Below are positions 38,511-46,033 of a stretch of 64,000 nucleotides of DNA, piece by piece (within the stretch, counting starts at the first letter, position 1; the number at the start of each line of letters is the position of its first letter). Source of the stretch: JANNUT01 sp046331425. GTDB taxonomy: Bacteria > Acidobacteriota > Polarisedimenticolia > J045. Both the position numbers and the translations under genes were made by a program. The notes under the pieces are model-generated. The model made no database searches and had not been told where the DNA came from. It saw nothing but the letters and a program-made list of their open reading frames with translations. The stretch covers positions 248,001 to 312,000 of the forward strand of contig JAXLQU010000001.1 of NCBI GenBank assembly GCA_046331425.1, read 5' to 3'.

Positions 38511-39299
38511 ATGAAGGTCGTGTTGTTCTGTGGCGGCATGGGGATGCGGCTGCGCGAGTACTCCGACAAAGTGCCCAAGCCGATGGTGCCGATCGGGTAT
38601 CGGCCTGTGCTGTGGCACGTCATGAAGTACTACGCGCACTACGGCCACAAAGACTTCATCCTGTGCCTTGGCTACCGCGCCGACGTCATCAAAGACTACT
38701 TTCGCAACTACGACGAGACGATCACCAACGACTTCGTGGTCCGCGCCGGAAAAGGAGTGGAATTGCTGGGCAGCGATGCGCGCGACTGGAACATCACGCT
38801 GATCGACACCGGGCTATCCGCGAATATCGGTCAACGACTGGCGGCCGCTCGCCGCTACCTCGACCCCGGTGAGATGTTCTTGGCCAACTACAGCGACGGC
38901 CTGACCGACGCACCTCTCGACCGAATCGTGAAACGCTTCGAGGCTTCCGACAAGACAGCCTGCTTCCTCGCCGTGCGCCCTACGTTCTCGTACCACCTGG
39001 TCGACATGGACCAGCAGGGGGAAGTCGTCGACATCCGGCACTCCGGTGAGGTTGACCTGAGGATCAACGGCGGGTTCTTCGTACTTCGTCCCGAGATCTT
39101 CGATGTGATGCATCCGGGTGAAGACCTCGTGCCCGACCCCTTGTCGCGCTTGCTGCAGGCCGGGAAGCTGATGGCTCATCGGCACGACGGGTTCTGGGCG
39201 GCGATGGATACATTCAAGGACCGTCAGATGCTGGAAGATCTGCACGCCAAAGGCCAAGCACCGTGGCAGGTCTGGACCACCGAGGGCGAGACGTGCTGA
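38511..39299 (+). CDS. Sugar-1-phosphate nucleotidyltransferase (glucose-1-phosphate cytidylyltransferase-like)
   Basis: The product is 262 residues with the nucleotidyltransferase signature CGGMGMRLREYSDKVPKPMV (about 8-27). WHVMKYYAHYGHKDFILCLG follows, then YSDGLTDAPL (metal-binding Asp) and GFWAAMDTFKD. This pattern is that of RfbF/CDP-glucose pyrophosphorylases. It activates the sugar that the neighbouring epimerase and methyltransferase would modify. No CDP-glucose 4,6-dehydratase (rfbG) is present in the window. Confidence 0.88.
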   Translation: MKVVLFCGGMGMRLREYSDKVPKPMVPIGYRPVLWHVMKYYAHYGHKDFILCLGYRADVIKDYFRNYDETITNDFVVRAGKGVELLGSDARDWNITLIDTGLSANIGQRLAAARRYLDPGEMFLANYSDGLTDAPLDRIVKRFEASDKTACFLAVRPTFSYHLVDMDQQGEVVDIRHSGEVDLRINGGFFVLRPEIFDVMHPGEDLVPDPLSRLLQAGKLMAHRHDGFWAAMDTFKDRQMLEDLHAKGQAPWQVWTTEGETC

Positions 39300-39966
39300 C
39301 CTTGGTGCCGTCGTCGGGTCACGGAGGAAGCGCGCGGCGTGTGCTGGCGTTGGGTGCGCATTCGGATGACATCGAGATCGGTTGTGGGGGCGACGCTCTT
39401 GAGTGGATGGCGTCGACCGCCGATCCGAGGTGCGGTGGGTGGTGTTCTCGGCGCAAGCCGATCGCCGGGTCGAGGCCAAGAACAGCGCGGTCGACTTCCT
39501 GAAGGGTGCTGCCCGTTCGACGGTCACGGTCTACGAACATCGGGACGGGTACTTTCCCAGCGAATTTGCCGCGATCAAGGATCGCTTCGAGCAACTCAAG
39601 CGCGACTTCGAGCCCGACATCGTGTTGACTCACGGTCGTGACGATCGCCACCAGGACCATCGTGTGATTTCGGATCTGACCTGGAATAGTTGGCGCGATC
39701 ACTTGGTCCTCGAGTACGAGGTTCCGAAATACGACGGCGACCTCGGCCAGCCCAACGTCTACACACCGATCTCCAAGGAACTGGCCCAGCTCAAGATCGA
39801 CAAACTGATGCAGCACTTTTCGACGCAACGCAGCAAGCGCTGGTTCACCCCCGACACATTCCACGGATTGATGCGATTGCGCGGTATCGAGTCCGGCAGT
39901 CCTAGCGGTCTGGCCGAGGCATTCGTTGCGCGCAAGGTTTTGTTGGGCACAGGTCCGACGCCGTGA
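39293..39966 (+). pseudogene. PIG-L/LmbE-family deacetylase, frameshifted
   Basis: The N-terminal 45 residues contain the zinc-binding LALGAHSDDIEIGCGG (AHxDD). The rest (EVRWVVFSAQADRRVEAKN, then LTHGRDDRHQDHRVISDLTW with the second HxxDH-type site) is in another frame. The break is at about 39425-39426. Adding one C (GATCC to GATCCC) gives a 224-residue enzyme. The family removes acetyl groups from N-acetylglucosamine derivatives. The gene overlaps the cytidylyltransferase end by 7 bases, as co-translated genes do. Confidence 0.85.
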
Positions 39967-40387
39967 GCGAGGCTCCGATCGGCGCGTTGGCAGGCAGGCG
40001 CGTTCTGGTGACCGGCGCAAGTGGCTTCCTGGGTCGAACTCTCTGCACCCGGCAGCGCTCCATCGGCGCCGACGTTCACGGAACGTCGCGCGCCGCCCAC
40101 ACCTCGACGGTCGTGCGCTCGAGATCGGGAGAAGCAGCGCGGCCTCGATCCGCCAGATCGTCGAGCTGCTGATGAATTTCTCCGGCGGATCGATCGCCCC
40201 CGAATACGAAGTGATGCCAGAGCGTCGCCAGCGCCGGTCACGTGCGGCGGACGTGACCACAACGACCGAGCTTTTTGACTGGAAACCGAAAGTTGCGCTC
40301 GACGATGGCTTGCAGCGCACGATTGACAGGTATCTGCAGCGCTGGTCCAGCCAGACTCAGCACACGAAAGGCAACGATGGCGACTGA
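39963..40387 (+). pseudogene. NAD-dependent sugar epimerase remnant with large internal deletion
   Basis: The first about 42 residues are an SDR N-terminus (LAGRRVLVTGASGFLGRTLC). From about 40105, in another frame, comes a typical SDR C-terminus (DGRALEIGRSSAASIRQIV, then ELFDWKPKVALDDGLQRTI). The middle, about 190 residues including the catalytic YxxxK, is absent. A normal member has about 310-330 residues; here only about 140 codons remain. It starts in a 4-base overlap with the deacetylase and ends inside the start of the next gene, so the original operon spacing is kept. It is non-functional unless the sequence is misassembled. Confidence 0.75.
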
Positions 40388-41354
40388 CAACCTCGAGCTT
40401 CGCTCCGGAGACTGGGTCGAGGTCCGCAGCAAAGAAGAGATCCTCGCGATGCTCGACGAGCACGGCTGCTATCAAGGAATGCCGTTCATGCCGGAGATGT
40501 TGCGTTACTGCGGAACCAAGTTGCGTGTTTGGAAGCGCGGCGAAAAGGCTTGCGACGTGATCAACAAGACCACGGCTCGACGCGTGCGCTCCGCGGTGCA
40601 TCTCGAGGCGCTGCGCTGCGACGGCAGCGCGCACGACAATTGCCAGGCCGGCTGCTTGCTGTTTTGGAAGGAGGCTTGGCTGAAGCGGTCAGGCGCGAGC
40701 GATGATTCGTCTCCGATCGTGTCGGGCGCCCGATGCACGGAGGTCGAACTCCAAAACGCAACTCGCGGGCCGGAGTTGCCCGAGTTTCCAGGCCAACCGA
40801 TCTATCGCTGCCAGGCGACACAGATGTTTGCTGCCAGCGAACCGATGAGTCCTTGGGATCTGTCGCAGTACTGGCGCGACTGGCGCTGCGGTAACGTCGG
40901 GCTCGCGATGATGCTGCGCGCCCTGGTGATCGCGTGGTGGAACATGCTGATGCGACGGTTGAAGCGGCCGACCTATCCGTATCTGAAAGGGCGCGCCACA
41001 GGGAAGACCCCGGCGGAGAAACTCGATCTGCAAGCCGGTGAATGGGTCGAGGTGAGATCGGCTGACGAAATCATGGCCACGATCGATCGACGGCAAAGAA
41101 ATCGGGGTTTGTGGTTCGATGTCGAGCAACTCAGATTCTGCGGGAAGCGCTTTCGAGTCCTGCGGCGCGTGTCGCAAATCGTCGACGAGAAAACCGGGCG
41201 CATGCTGAAGATGCCGAGCGACTGCATCATCCTCGATGGCGTTGCCTGCATCGGCGATATCAGCACCAAGCGGTTGTTCTGTCAGCGAGCCATTTACCCC
41301 TACTGGCGAGAGATCTGGTTGCGGCGCGTCGAAGGCCCCACGCCTAACGGCTAG
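40377..41354 (+). CDS. Unknown protein with two tandem Cys-containing domains
   Basis: The product is 325 residues. The N-terminal (about 7-105) and C-terminal (about 222-320) parts are clearly duplicated. Both contain a (G)xWVEVRSxxEI box, a LR(Y/F)CG box and an end box FW/YWxEIWLxR (FWKEAWLKR and YWREIWLRR). Copy 1 also has CDGSAHDNCQAGC, a His/Cys cluster that could bind a metal or a flavin/heme. Copy 2 keeps CIGDISTKRLFC. A roughly 110-residue linker lies between, with a hydrophobic stretch (GLAMMLRALVIAWWNMLM). I have seen similar sequences only as hypothetical proteins beside sugar and secondary-metabolite genes. Function unknown. Confidence 0.8.
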   Translation: MATDNLELRSGDWVEVRSKEEILAMLDEHGCYQGMPFMPEMLRYCGTKLRVWKRGEKACDVINKTTARRVRSAVHLEALRCDGSAHDNCQAGCLLFWKEAWLKRSGASDDSSPIVSGARCTEVELQNATRGPELPEFPGQPIYRCQATQMFAASEPMSPWDLSQYWRDWRCGNVGLAMMLRALVIAWWNMLMRRLKRPTYPYLKGRATGKTPAEKLDLQAGEWVEVRSADEIMATIDRRQRNRGLWFDVEQLRFCGKRFRVLRRVSQIVDEKTGRMLKMPSDCIILDGVACIGDISTKRLFCQRAIYPYWREIWLRRVEGPTPNG

Positions 41355-41358
41355 GTCG

Positions 41359-42252
41359 ATGCCGCCAAAACTCAGCATTGGACTGCCGGTCTACAACGGC
41401 GAGCGCTACCTGGAGCGAGCGATCGAGTCGCTGCTTGCGCAAACCTTCCGCGAGTTCGAGTTGATCGTCTCGGACAACGCCTCGACCGACGGCACCGCCG
41501 ACATCTGCACGCGAATGGCGGCTCGCGACACCAGAATCCGGATCGTGCGGAATGAGAAGAACCTGGGAGCTGTCGCCAACTTCAATCGAGTCTTTCAACT
41601 GGCTCATGGCGAGTTCTTCAAGTGGGCGTGCGCCGACGACCTCGTCGCGCCGACACTGCTCGAGCGTGCACTCGCGGTGCTGGACACTCGGCCCGATGTC
41701 GTGCTCTGCTACCCGCGCACGATGTTGATCGATGAGCACGACACGCTGCTTCGCGCCTACGCCGATGGACTCGATCTGCAGGCGGCTGACGTGCTCGAGC
41801 GGTTTGGTGCCGCCTGCGCGCATACCGGCTTGCTGAATGTCCTGCAGGGAGTGATGCGTTCATCGGCGCTCTCTCTTACGCCGCTGTTTCAACCGTTTCG
41901 AGGGACCGACATTGCATTGATGGTCGAGCTATCGCTGCATGGCAAGTTGGTGGAACTGGACGAGCCGCTCTTGCAGCGGCGGATGCACGCCGAAGCTGCG
42001 AGTGCTTCTCAAACCCATGCCGAGCGCCAAGAACATCTCGATCCAGAGAGCCGCGGCACGCTCTCGACCTGGTGGTGGCGGCACAGTTGGGAGCATGCGC
42101 AGGCGGTGCGCCGCGCGCCGCTCCCCACCCGTGTGAAACTCGAGTTGTGGGCTCACGTGGCCAGGCAGTGCTACTGGCACAGAAGCTTGTTGATGCAGGA
42201 AGCGGGCTCTGCCGCAAGGCACTGGCTGACGCCTGCGCGGAAGCGTCGATGA
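41359..42252 (+). CDS. Glycosyltransferase family 2
   Basis: The product is 297 residues with GT-A motifs LSIGLPVYNGERYLERAI, LIVSDNASTDGTADI, and KWACADDLVAP (DxD-like). A C-terminal half follows with GTDIALMVELSLHGKLVEL and EPLLQRRMHAE. It probably adds the modified sugar made by this module. Start ATG 41359 lies 4 bases after the preceding stop, and its stop overlaps the next start (ATGA). Confidence 0.9.
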   Translation: MPPKLSIGLPVYNGERYLERAIESLLAQTFREFELIVSDNASTDGTADICTRMAARDTRIRIVRNEKNLGAVANFNRVFQLAHGEFFKWACADDLVAPTLLERALAVLDTRPDVVLCYPRTMLIDEHDTLLRAYADGLDLQAADVLERFGAACAHTGLLNVLQGVMRSSALSLTPLFQPFRGTDIALMVELSLHGKLVELDEPLLQRRMHAEAASASQTHAERQEHLDPESRGTLSTWWWRHSWEHAQAVRRAPLPTRVKLELWAHVARQCYWHRSLLMQEAGSAARHWLTPARKRR

Positions 42253-42794
42253 AGTTCGAGGCGACACCGCTGGCAGGTTCGTTCGTGATCGAGCTCGAAC
42301 CGCATCGTGATCTGCGAGGCTTCTTCGCCCGTTCCTACTGCGATCAGGAGTTTGCTGCGCACGGCTTGATCACGCACTGGCCGCAGTGCAACGTGTCGTT
42401 CAATCGCGCGTTGGCCACGCTGCGCGGGCTGCACTACGCAGCACCGCCGGTTGGCGAGGAGAAGCTCGTCCGCTGCACTCGCGGCTCGATCTACGACGTG
42501 ATCGTAGATCTGCGCCGTGAGTCGACGACCGCTTTGAAATGGTTCGGGGTGGAGCTGACGGCAAGCAATCACCGAATGCTGTACATCCCAGGCGGGTTCG
42601 CTCACGGCTTTCTCACACTCGAGCCTGATACCGAAGTGTTCTATCAAATGGGATCGAGTTACCAACCGAGTGCGGCGCGCGGGATCCGTTGGGACGACCC
42701 ACGGCTCGGCGTGGTCTGGCCGATGACACCGAAGGTGATCTCGGACCAGGATCGCGCGCTTCCGGGCGTGTCGGGCGATGGAATGGTGTGGTGA
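42249..42794 (+). CDS. rfbC: dTDP-4-dehydrorhamnose 3,5-epimerase-like enzyme
   Basis: The product is 181 residues of the RmlC cupin family. It has RDLRGFFARSY, the catalytic RGLHY (H62), K72 in GEEKLVR, GFAHGFLTL, and Tyr132 in VFYQM; these positions match RmlC exactly. It epimerises C3 and/or C5 of a 4-keto-6-deoxy sugar nucleotide. rmlA, rmlB and rmlD are not in the window, so the substrate may be a CDP- or dTDP-ketosugar other than dTDP-4-keto-rhamnose. It is close to the following aminopeptidase-like gene (2-base gap). Confidence 0.9.
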   Translation: MKFEATPLAGSFVIELEPHRDLRGFFARSYCDQEFAAHGLITHWPQCNVSFNRALATLRGLHYAAPPVGEEKLVRCTRGSIYDVIVDLRRESTTALKWFGVELTASNHRMLYIPGGFAHGFLTLEPDTEVFYQMGSSYQPSAARGIRWDDPRLGVVWPMTPKVISDQDRALPGVSGDGMVW

Positions 42795-42796
42795 CC

Positions 42797-44047
42797 ATGC
42801 GCGCACTGATCGAGCAGTTGTACCCATGGTGTCGGAGCATCACCGGCGAGGGAACGCGACAGACGTTACGCGCCGTGCAGCAACGGGTTGGTCTGACGAT
42901 TCGAGAGGTACCCAGCGGCACTGCCGCTCTGGACTGGACGGTCCCGGATGAATGGAACATCCGTGACGGCTACATCGCCACCACCCGCGGAGAGCGCGTC
43001 GTCGATTTTCAGCGGCACAACCTGCACGTGGTCAACTACAGTGAGCCGGTAAAGCAGCGAGTCTCGCGCGAGACCTTGTCGCAGCACATTCACTTTCTCG
43101 ACGATCAGCCCGACTGGATTCCGTATCGCACCAGCTACTACAACCGCACGTGGGGATTTTGTCTCAGCAAGCGGCAGTGGGAGTCGATGACAGAAACCGA
43201 GTACGACGTCTGTATCGATGCCACCCTCGAGCCCGGCACGCTGTCGTACGGCGAACGGCTGCTGACAGGGGAATCGCCACAGGAGTTCGTGTTCACAACG
43301 CACGTCTGCCATCCGTCGCTGGCCAACGACAATCTGTCCGGGATCGCGGTGGCGACGGAACTCGTCTCTCGTCTGTCGAGCCGACCTCATCATTACAGCT
43401 ACCGCTTTCTATTCATCCCTGGGACGATCGGCTCGTTGACGTGGCTGTCGCTCAACCGCGAGCGCTGGCCGTTGATTCGCGGCGGGATGTCCTTGGTCTG
43501 CCTCGGCGACCATCGGCCCCTCACATACAAGTCGAGCCTGCACGGCGACAGCATGATCGATCGAGCAGCTCGCTCGGTCTTGGCGCAGCGACAGCGCGGG
43601 GACCAGGTGATCGACTTCTTCCCGTTCGGATACGACGAGCGGCAGTTCAACGCGCCGGGCATCGGCATCCCGTTCGGCTCCTTGATGCGCGGTCAACACG
43701 GCCAGTTCCCCGAATATCACACCTCGGCCGACTCGCTTGAGTTCGTCTCCGACGCACAACTGTTGGACGCTGTCGACGCGTGCGAATCGATCTGTCAGGC
43801 GCTCGACGCCAACCCGTGCTTCAAGAACCTGGCTCCGTTCGGCGAGCCACAACTCGGCCGGCGCGGGATCTACCGGGCGATGGGCGGCAGGAGTGACCTG
43901 GGCGAACTGACCACCGCCATGCTCTGGGTGTTGCAACTCTCGGATGGTCAGCGAACGGTCTTGGAAATGGTCGAGCGCTCGAAGCTGCCGCACGAAACCG
44001 TGCAGCGCGCGGTCGAATTGCTGCACGAAAACAAGCTGATCGGCTAG
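42797..44047 (+). CDS. DUF4910 aminopeptidase-like protein with C-terminal winged helix
   Basis: The product is 416 residues with three parts. There is an N-terminal DUF2172-like region and an M28-like zinc peptidase core with THVCHPSLANDNLSG (H172 and D178 as probable zinc ligands) and FPEYHTSADSL. The C-terminal winged helix spans about 335-416 (LWVLQLSDGQRTVLEM). Such proteins are common in O-antigen and EPS clusters. They may process an amino-acylated or amidated sugar, but the substrate is not known. The start is ATG 42797, with an in-frame GTG 6 bases earlier that overlaps the rfbC stop. Confidence 0.85.
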   Translation: MRALIEQLYPWCRSITGEGTRQTLRAVQQRVGLTIREVPSGTAALDWTVPDEWNIRDGYIATTRGERVVDFQRHNLHVVNYSEPVKQRVSRETLSQHIHFLDDQPDWIPYRTSYYNRTWGFCLSKRQWESMTETEYDVCIDATLEPGTLSYGERLLTGESPQEFVFTTHVCHPSLANDNLSGIAVATELVSRLSSRPHHYSYRFLFIPGTIGSLTWLSLNRERWPLIRGGMSLVCLGDHRPLTYKSSLHGDSMIDRAARSVLAQRQRGDQVIDFFPFGYDERQFNAPGIGIPFGSLMRGQHGQFPEYHTSADSLEFVSDAQLLDAVDACESICQALDANPCFKNLAPFGEPQLGRRGIYRAMGGRSDLGELTTAMLWVLQLSDGQRTVLEMVERSKLPHETVQRAVELLHENKLIG

Positions 44048-44056
44048 CGGTCGACG

Positions 44057-45898
44057 CTATCCCCAGCGCCGAAGCCAAAGCTCGAAGACCACCAGCATCC
44101 AGACGCGATAGTCGACCCGATATTCCGGCGATGGCGCGTGCTCGTACACATCGCGCAGGCAGCGATCGATCCAATCGCGCCGCACGAATTGCTGGCTCCG
44201 GCAGCCTGGCGCCAAGAGATCGCGCACCAAGGGCTGGAGCCGCTGCCGTAACCACGCACCGACAGGGGCGCCGAATCCCTGCTTCGAGCGATGCAGCAGG
44301 TCATGCGGCAGAAGCGGCTCCATCATCTGTTTGAGCATCCGCTTCAGCATCCCGCCTTGCAGCTTTCGCTCGGTTGGAATCGACAGGCAAAGCTCGACGA
44401 AGCGGTGATCCAAGAAAGGGGCGCGCGTTTCGATGCTGGCCATCATCGACGCCATGTCGACTTTCTTGAGCAGATCGTCGGGAAGGTAGTAGTTGACGTC
44501 ATAGCTGAAGGCGACGGAGAGTGCGTCGGGTTCATCCAGTGCAAGCCAACGCCCCTGCCGAAAGAACTCAGCAGCATCGGGCGCTGCGAATGTCAGCATT
44601 GCGGCGAGTTCGGCTTGGTGCGTGACCGAACGCGCGTGATGCCATTTCTGGAACGGGCGCGTCATCGGTCCGCGATAAGGGGGAAGAGCGTCGAGGCCGA
44701 GACGTTGGAACGCGCGTGCCGCCGCAGTGCCGAGCCGTGAGCCGCGCTGGAGCCGCTGGTCGAGATACATCGAGTAGCCGCCGAACAACTCGTCGCCGCC
44801 GTCCCCGCCCAAGATCACCTTCACATGTTGGCGCGCTGCCTCAGACACGATCTTGGTGGGGACGAGCGACGAATCCCCGAACGGTTCGTCCATGTGAGTG
44901 AGGACCGTTTCGACCTCATCGTCGACCCGGCTCTCGATCACGATCTCGTGATGATCGGTGTGGTAGCGCTCTGCCACTTGCCGCGCCCACGGACGCTCAT
45001 CGATATCGCCCACAAACTCCACGGTGTAGGTATGGACGGGGGCGCTCGAAGCGCGGGCTGCGAATGCCGTCACGGCGCTCGAGTCGATGCCACCCGACAG
45101 GAAGACTCCAAGCGGGACGTCGGCAACCAACCGGCGGGCCACCGAGTCGGCAAACAGCGCCTCGAGGCGTTCGATCCACTGATCGTCACGACAGGACGTA
45201 TCGATCTGAATCGTCGGTTTCCAATAGGGCCGGATCTGCACACCCTCTGCATCGGCGATCAAACGATGTGCGGGCGGCAGCTTCTTGACCTCACGAAAGA
45301 TCGTGTGCGGCGCCGGCACGTACATCGAACTGAAAAACAGGCCGATCGCATCGGTGTCGATGCTGCGTGAGAGCCAGTCCAACTCGCCGAAAGCGCGCAG
45401 TTCCGAGGCCAGCGCAAACCCGGAAGGAGTATCGGCATACAACAGTGGCTTCTCGCCCAGCCGGTCGCGCGCTGCCACGAGACGTCGCCGTCGCGCATCC
45501 CACAGCGCAATCGCAAACATGCCGTTGAGATGCTCAGGAAAGTCGTCCCCGTACTCTTCGTACAGGTGCGGGATCACCTCGGTGTCGCTGGCGGTTCGGA
45601 ACTGGTGTCCGCGCGCAATCAAGCGATCGCGAAGCTCGAGATAGTTGTAGATCTCGCCATTGAAGACCACCGAGATCGAGCCGTCCTCGTTGGAGATCGG
45701 TTGCGACCCGGTTGTGAGGTCGATGATCGAAAGTCGCGCGTGTCCCAACCAGCACGAGTCATAGGCGACGGCATGCTGCTCATCCGGCCCGCGGTGATTC
45801 AGCGTGGCCACCATCCGGCGACATGCCTCCAGATGAGCGGCGGACCGATCTGAGGGTGCAGAAGCTCCCCTGGACACGATGGCTGCAATCCCGCACAC
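44057..45898 (-). CDS. asnB: Glutamine-hydrolysing asparagine synthetase-like amidotransferase
   Basis: The product is 613 residues. The GTG at 45898 puts Cys at position 2 (CGIAAIVSR), the glutaminase nucleophile, which decides the start. The GATase II domain has NHRGPDEQ, RLSIIDLTTGSQP and FNGEIYNYLELR. The synthetase domain has the P-loop VFLSGGIDSSAVTAF and GGDGGDELFGGY. It uses Gln nitrogen to amidate an Asp or, in polysaccharide loci, a uronic acid. Its place at the end of the EPS locus, convergent with it, makes a role in sugar amidation possible, as proposed for XrtA-locus amidotransferases. A housekeeping role is equally possible. Confidence 0.92.
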   Translation of the reverse strand: MCGIAAIVSRGASAPSDRSAAHLEACRRMVATLNHRGPDEQHAVAYDSCWLGHARLSIIDLTTGSQPISNEDGSISVVFNGEIYNYLELRDRLIARGHQFRTASDTEVIPHLYEEYGDDFPEHLNGMFAIALWDARRRRLVAARDRLGEKPLLYADTPSGFALASELRAFGELDWLSRSIDTDAIGLFFSSMYVPAPHTIFREVKKLPPAHRLIADAEGVQIRPYWKPTIQIDTSCRDDQWIERLEALFADSVARRLVADVPLGVFLSGGIDSSAVTAFAARASSAPVHTYTVEFVGDIDERPWARQVAERYHTDHHEIVIESRVDDEVETVLTHMDEPFGDSSLVPTKIVSEAARQHVKVILGGDGGDELFGGYSMYLDQRLQRGSRLGTAAARAFQRLGLDALPPYRGPMTRPFQKWHHARSVTHQAELAAMLTFAAPDAAEFFRQGRWLALDEPDALSVAFSYDVNYYLPDDLLKKVDMASMMASIETRAPFLDHRFVELCLSIPTERKLQGGMLKRMLKQMMEPLLPHDLLHRSKQGFGAPVGAWLRQRLQPLVRDLLAPGCRSQQFVRRDWIDRCLRDVYEHAPSPEYRVDYRVWMLVVFELWLRRWG

Positions 45899-46033
45899 GA
45901 GGTGAGTCAGCTCCCTAGTCCCGCCCGTTGCGGGAGCGATGTGGATCACTCATCGCACACCGGATCGAAGTCGCGAGCGCTCGGCCGTTGCCCGCGGCGA
46001 GATTATGCCGCCTGTTCGTGATCGAGGCGCGCC

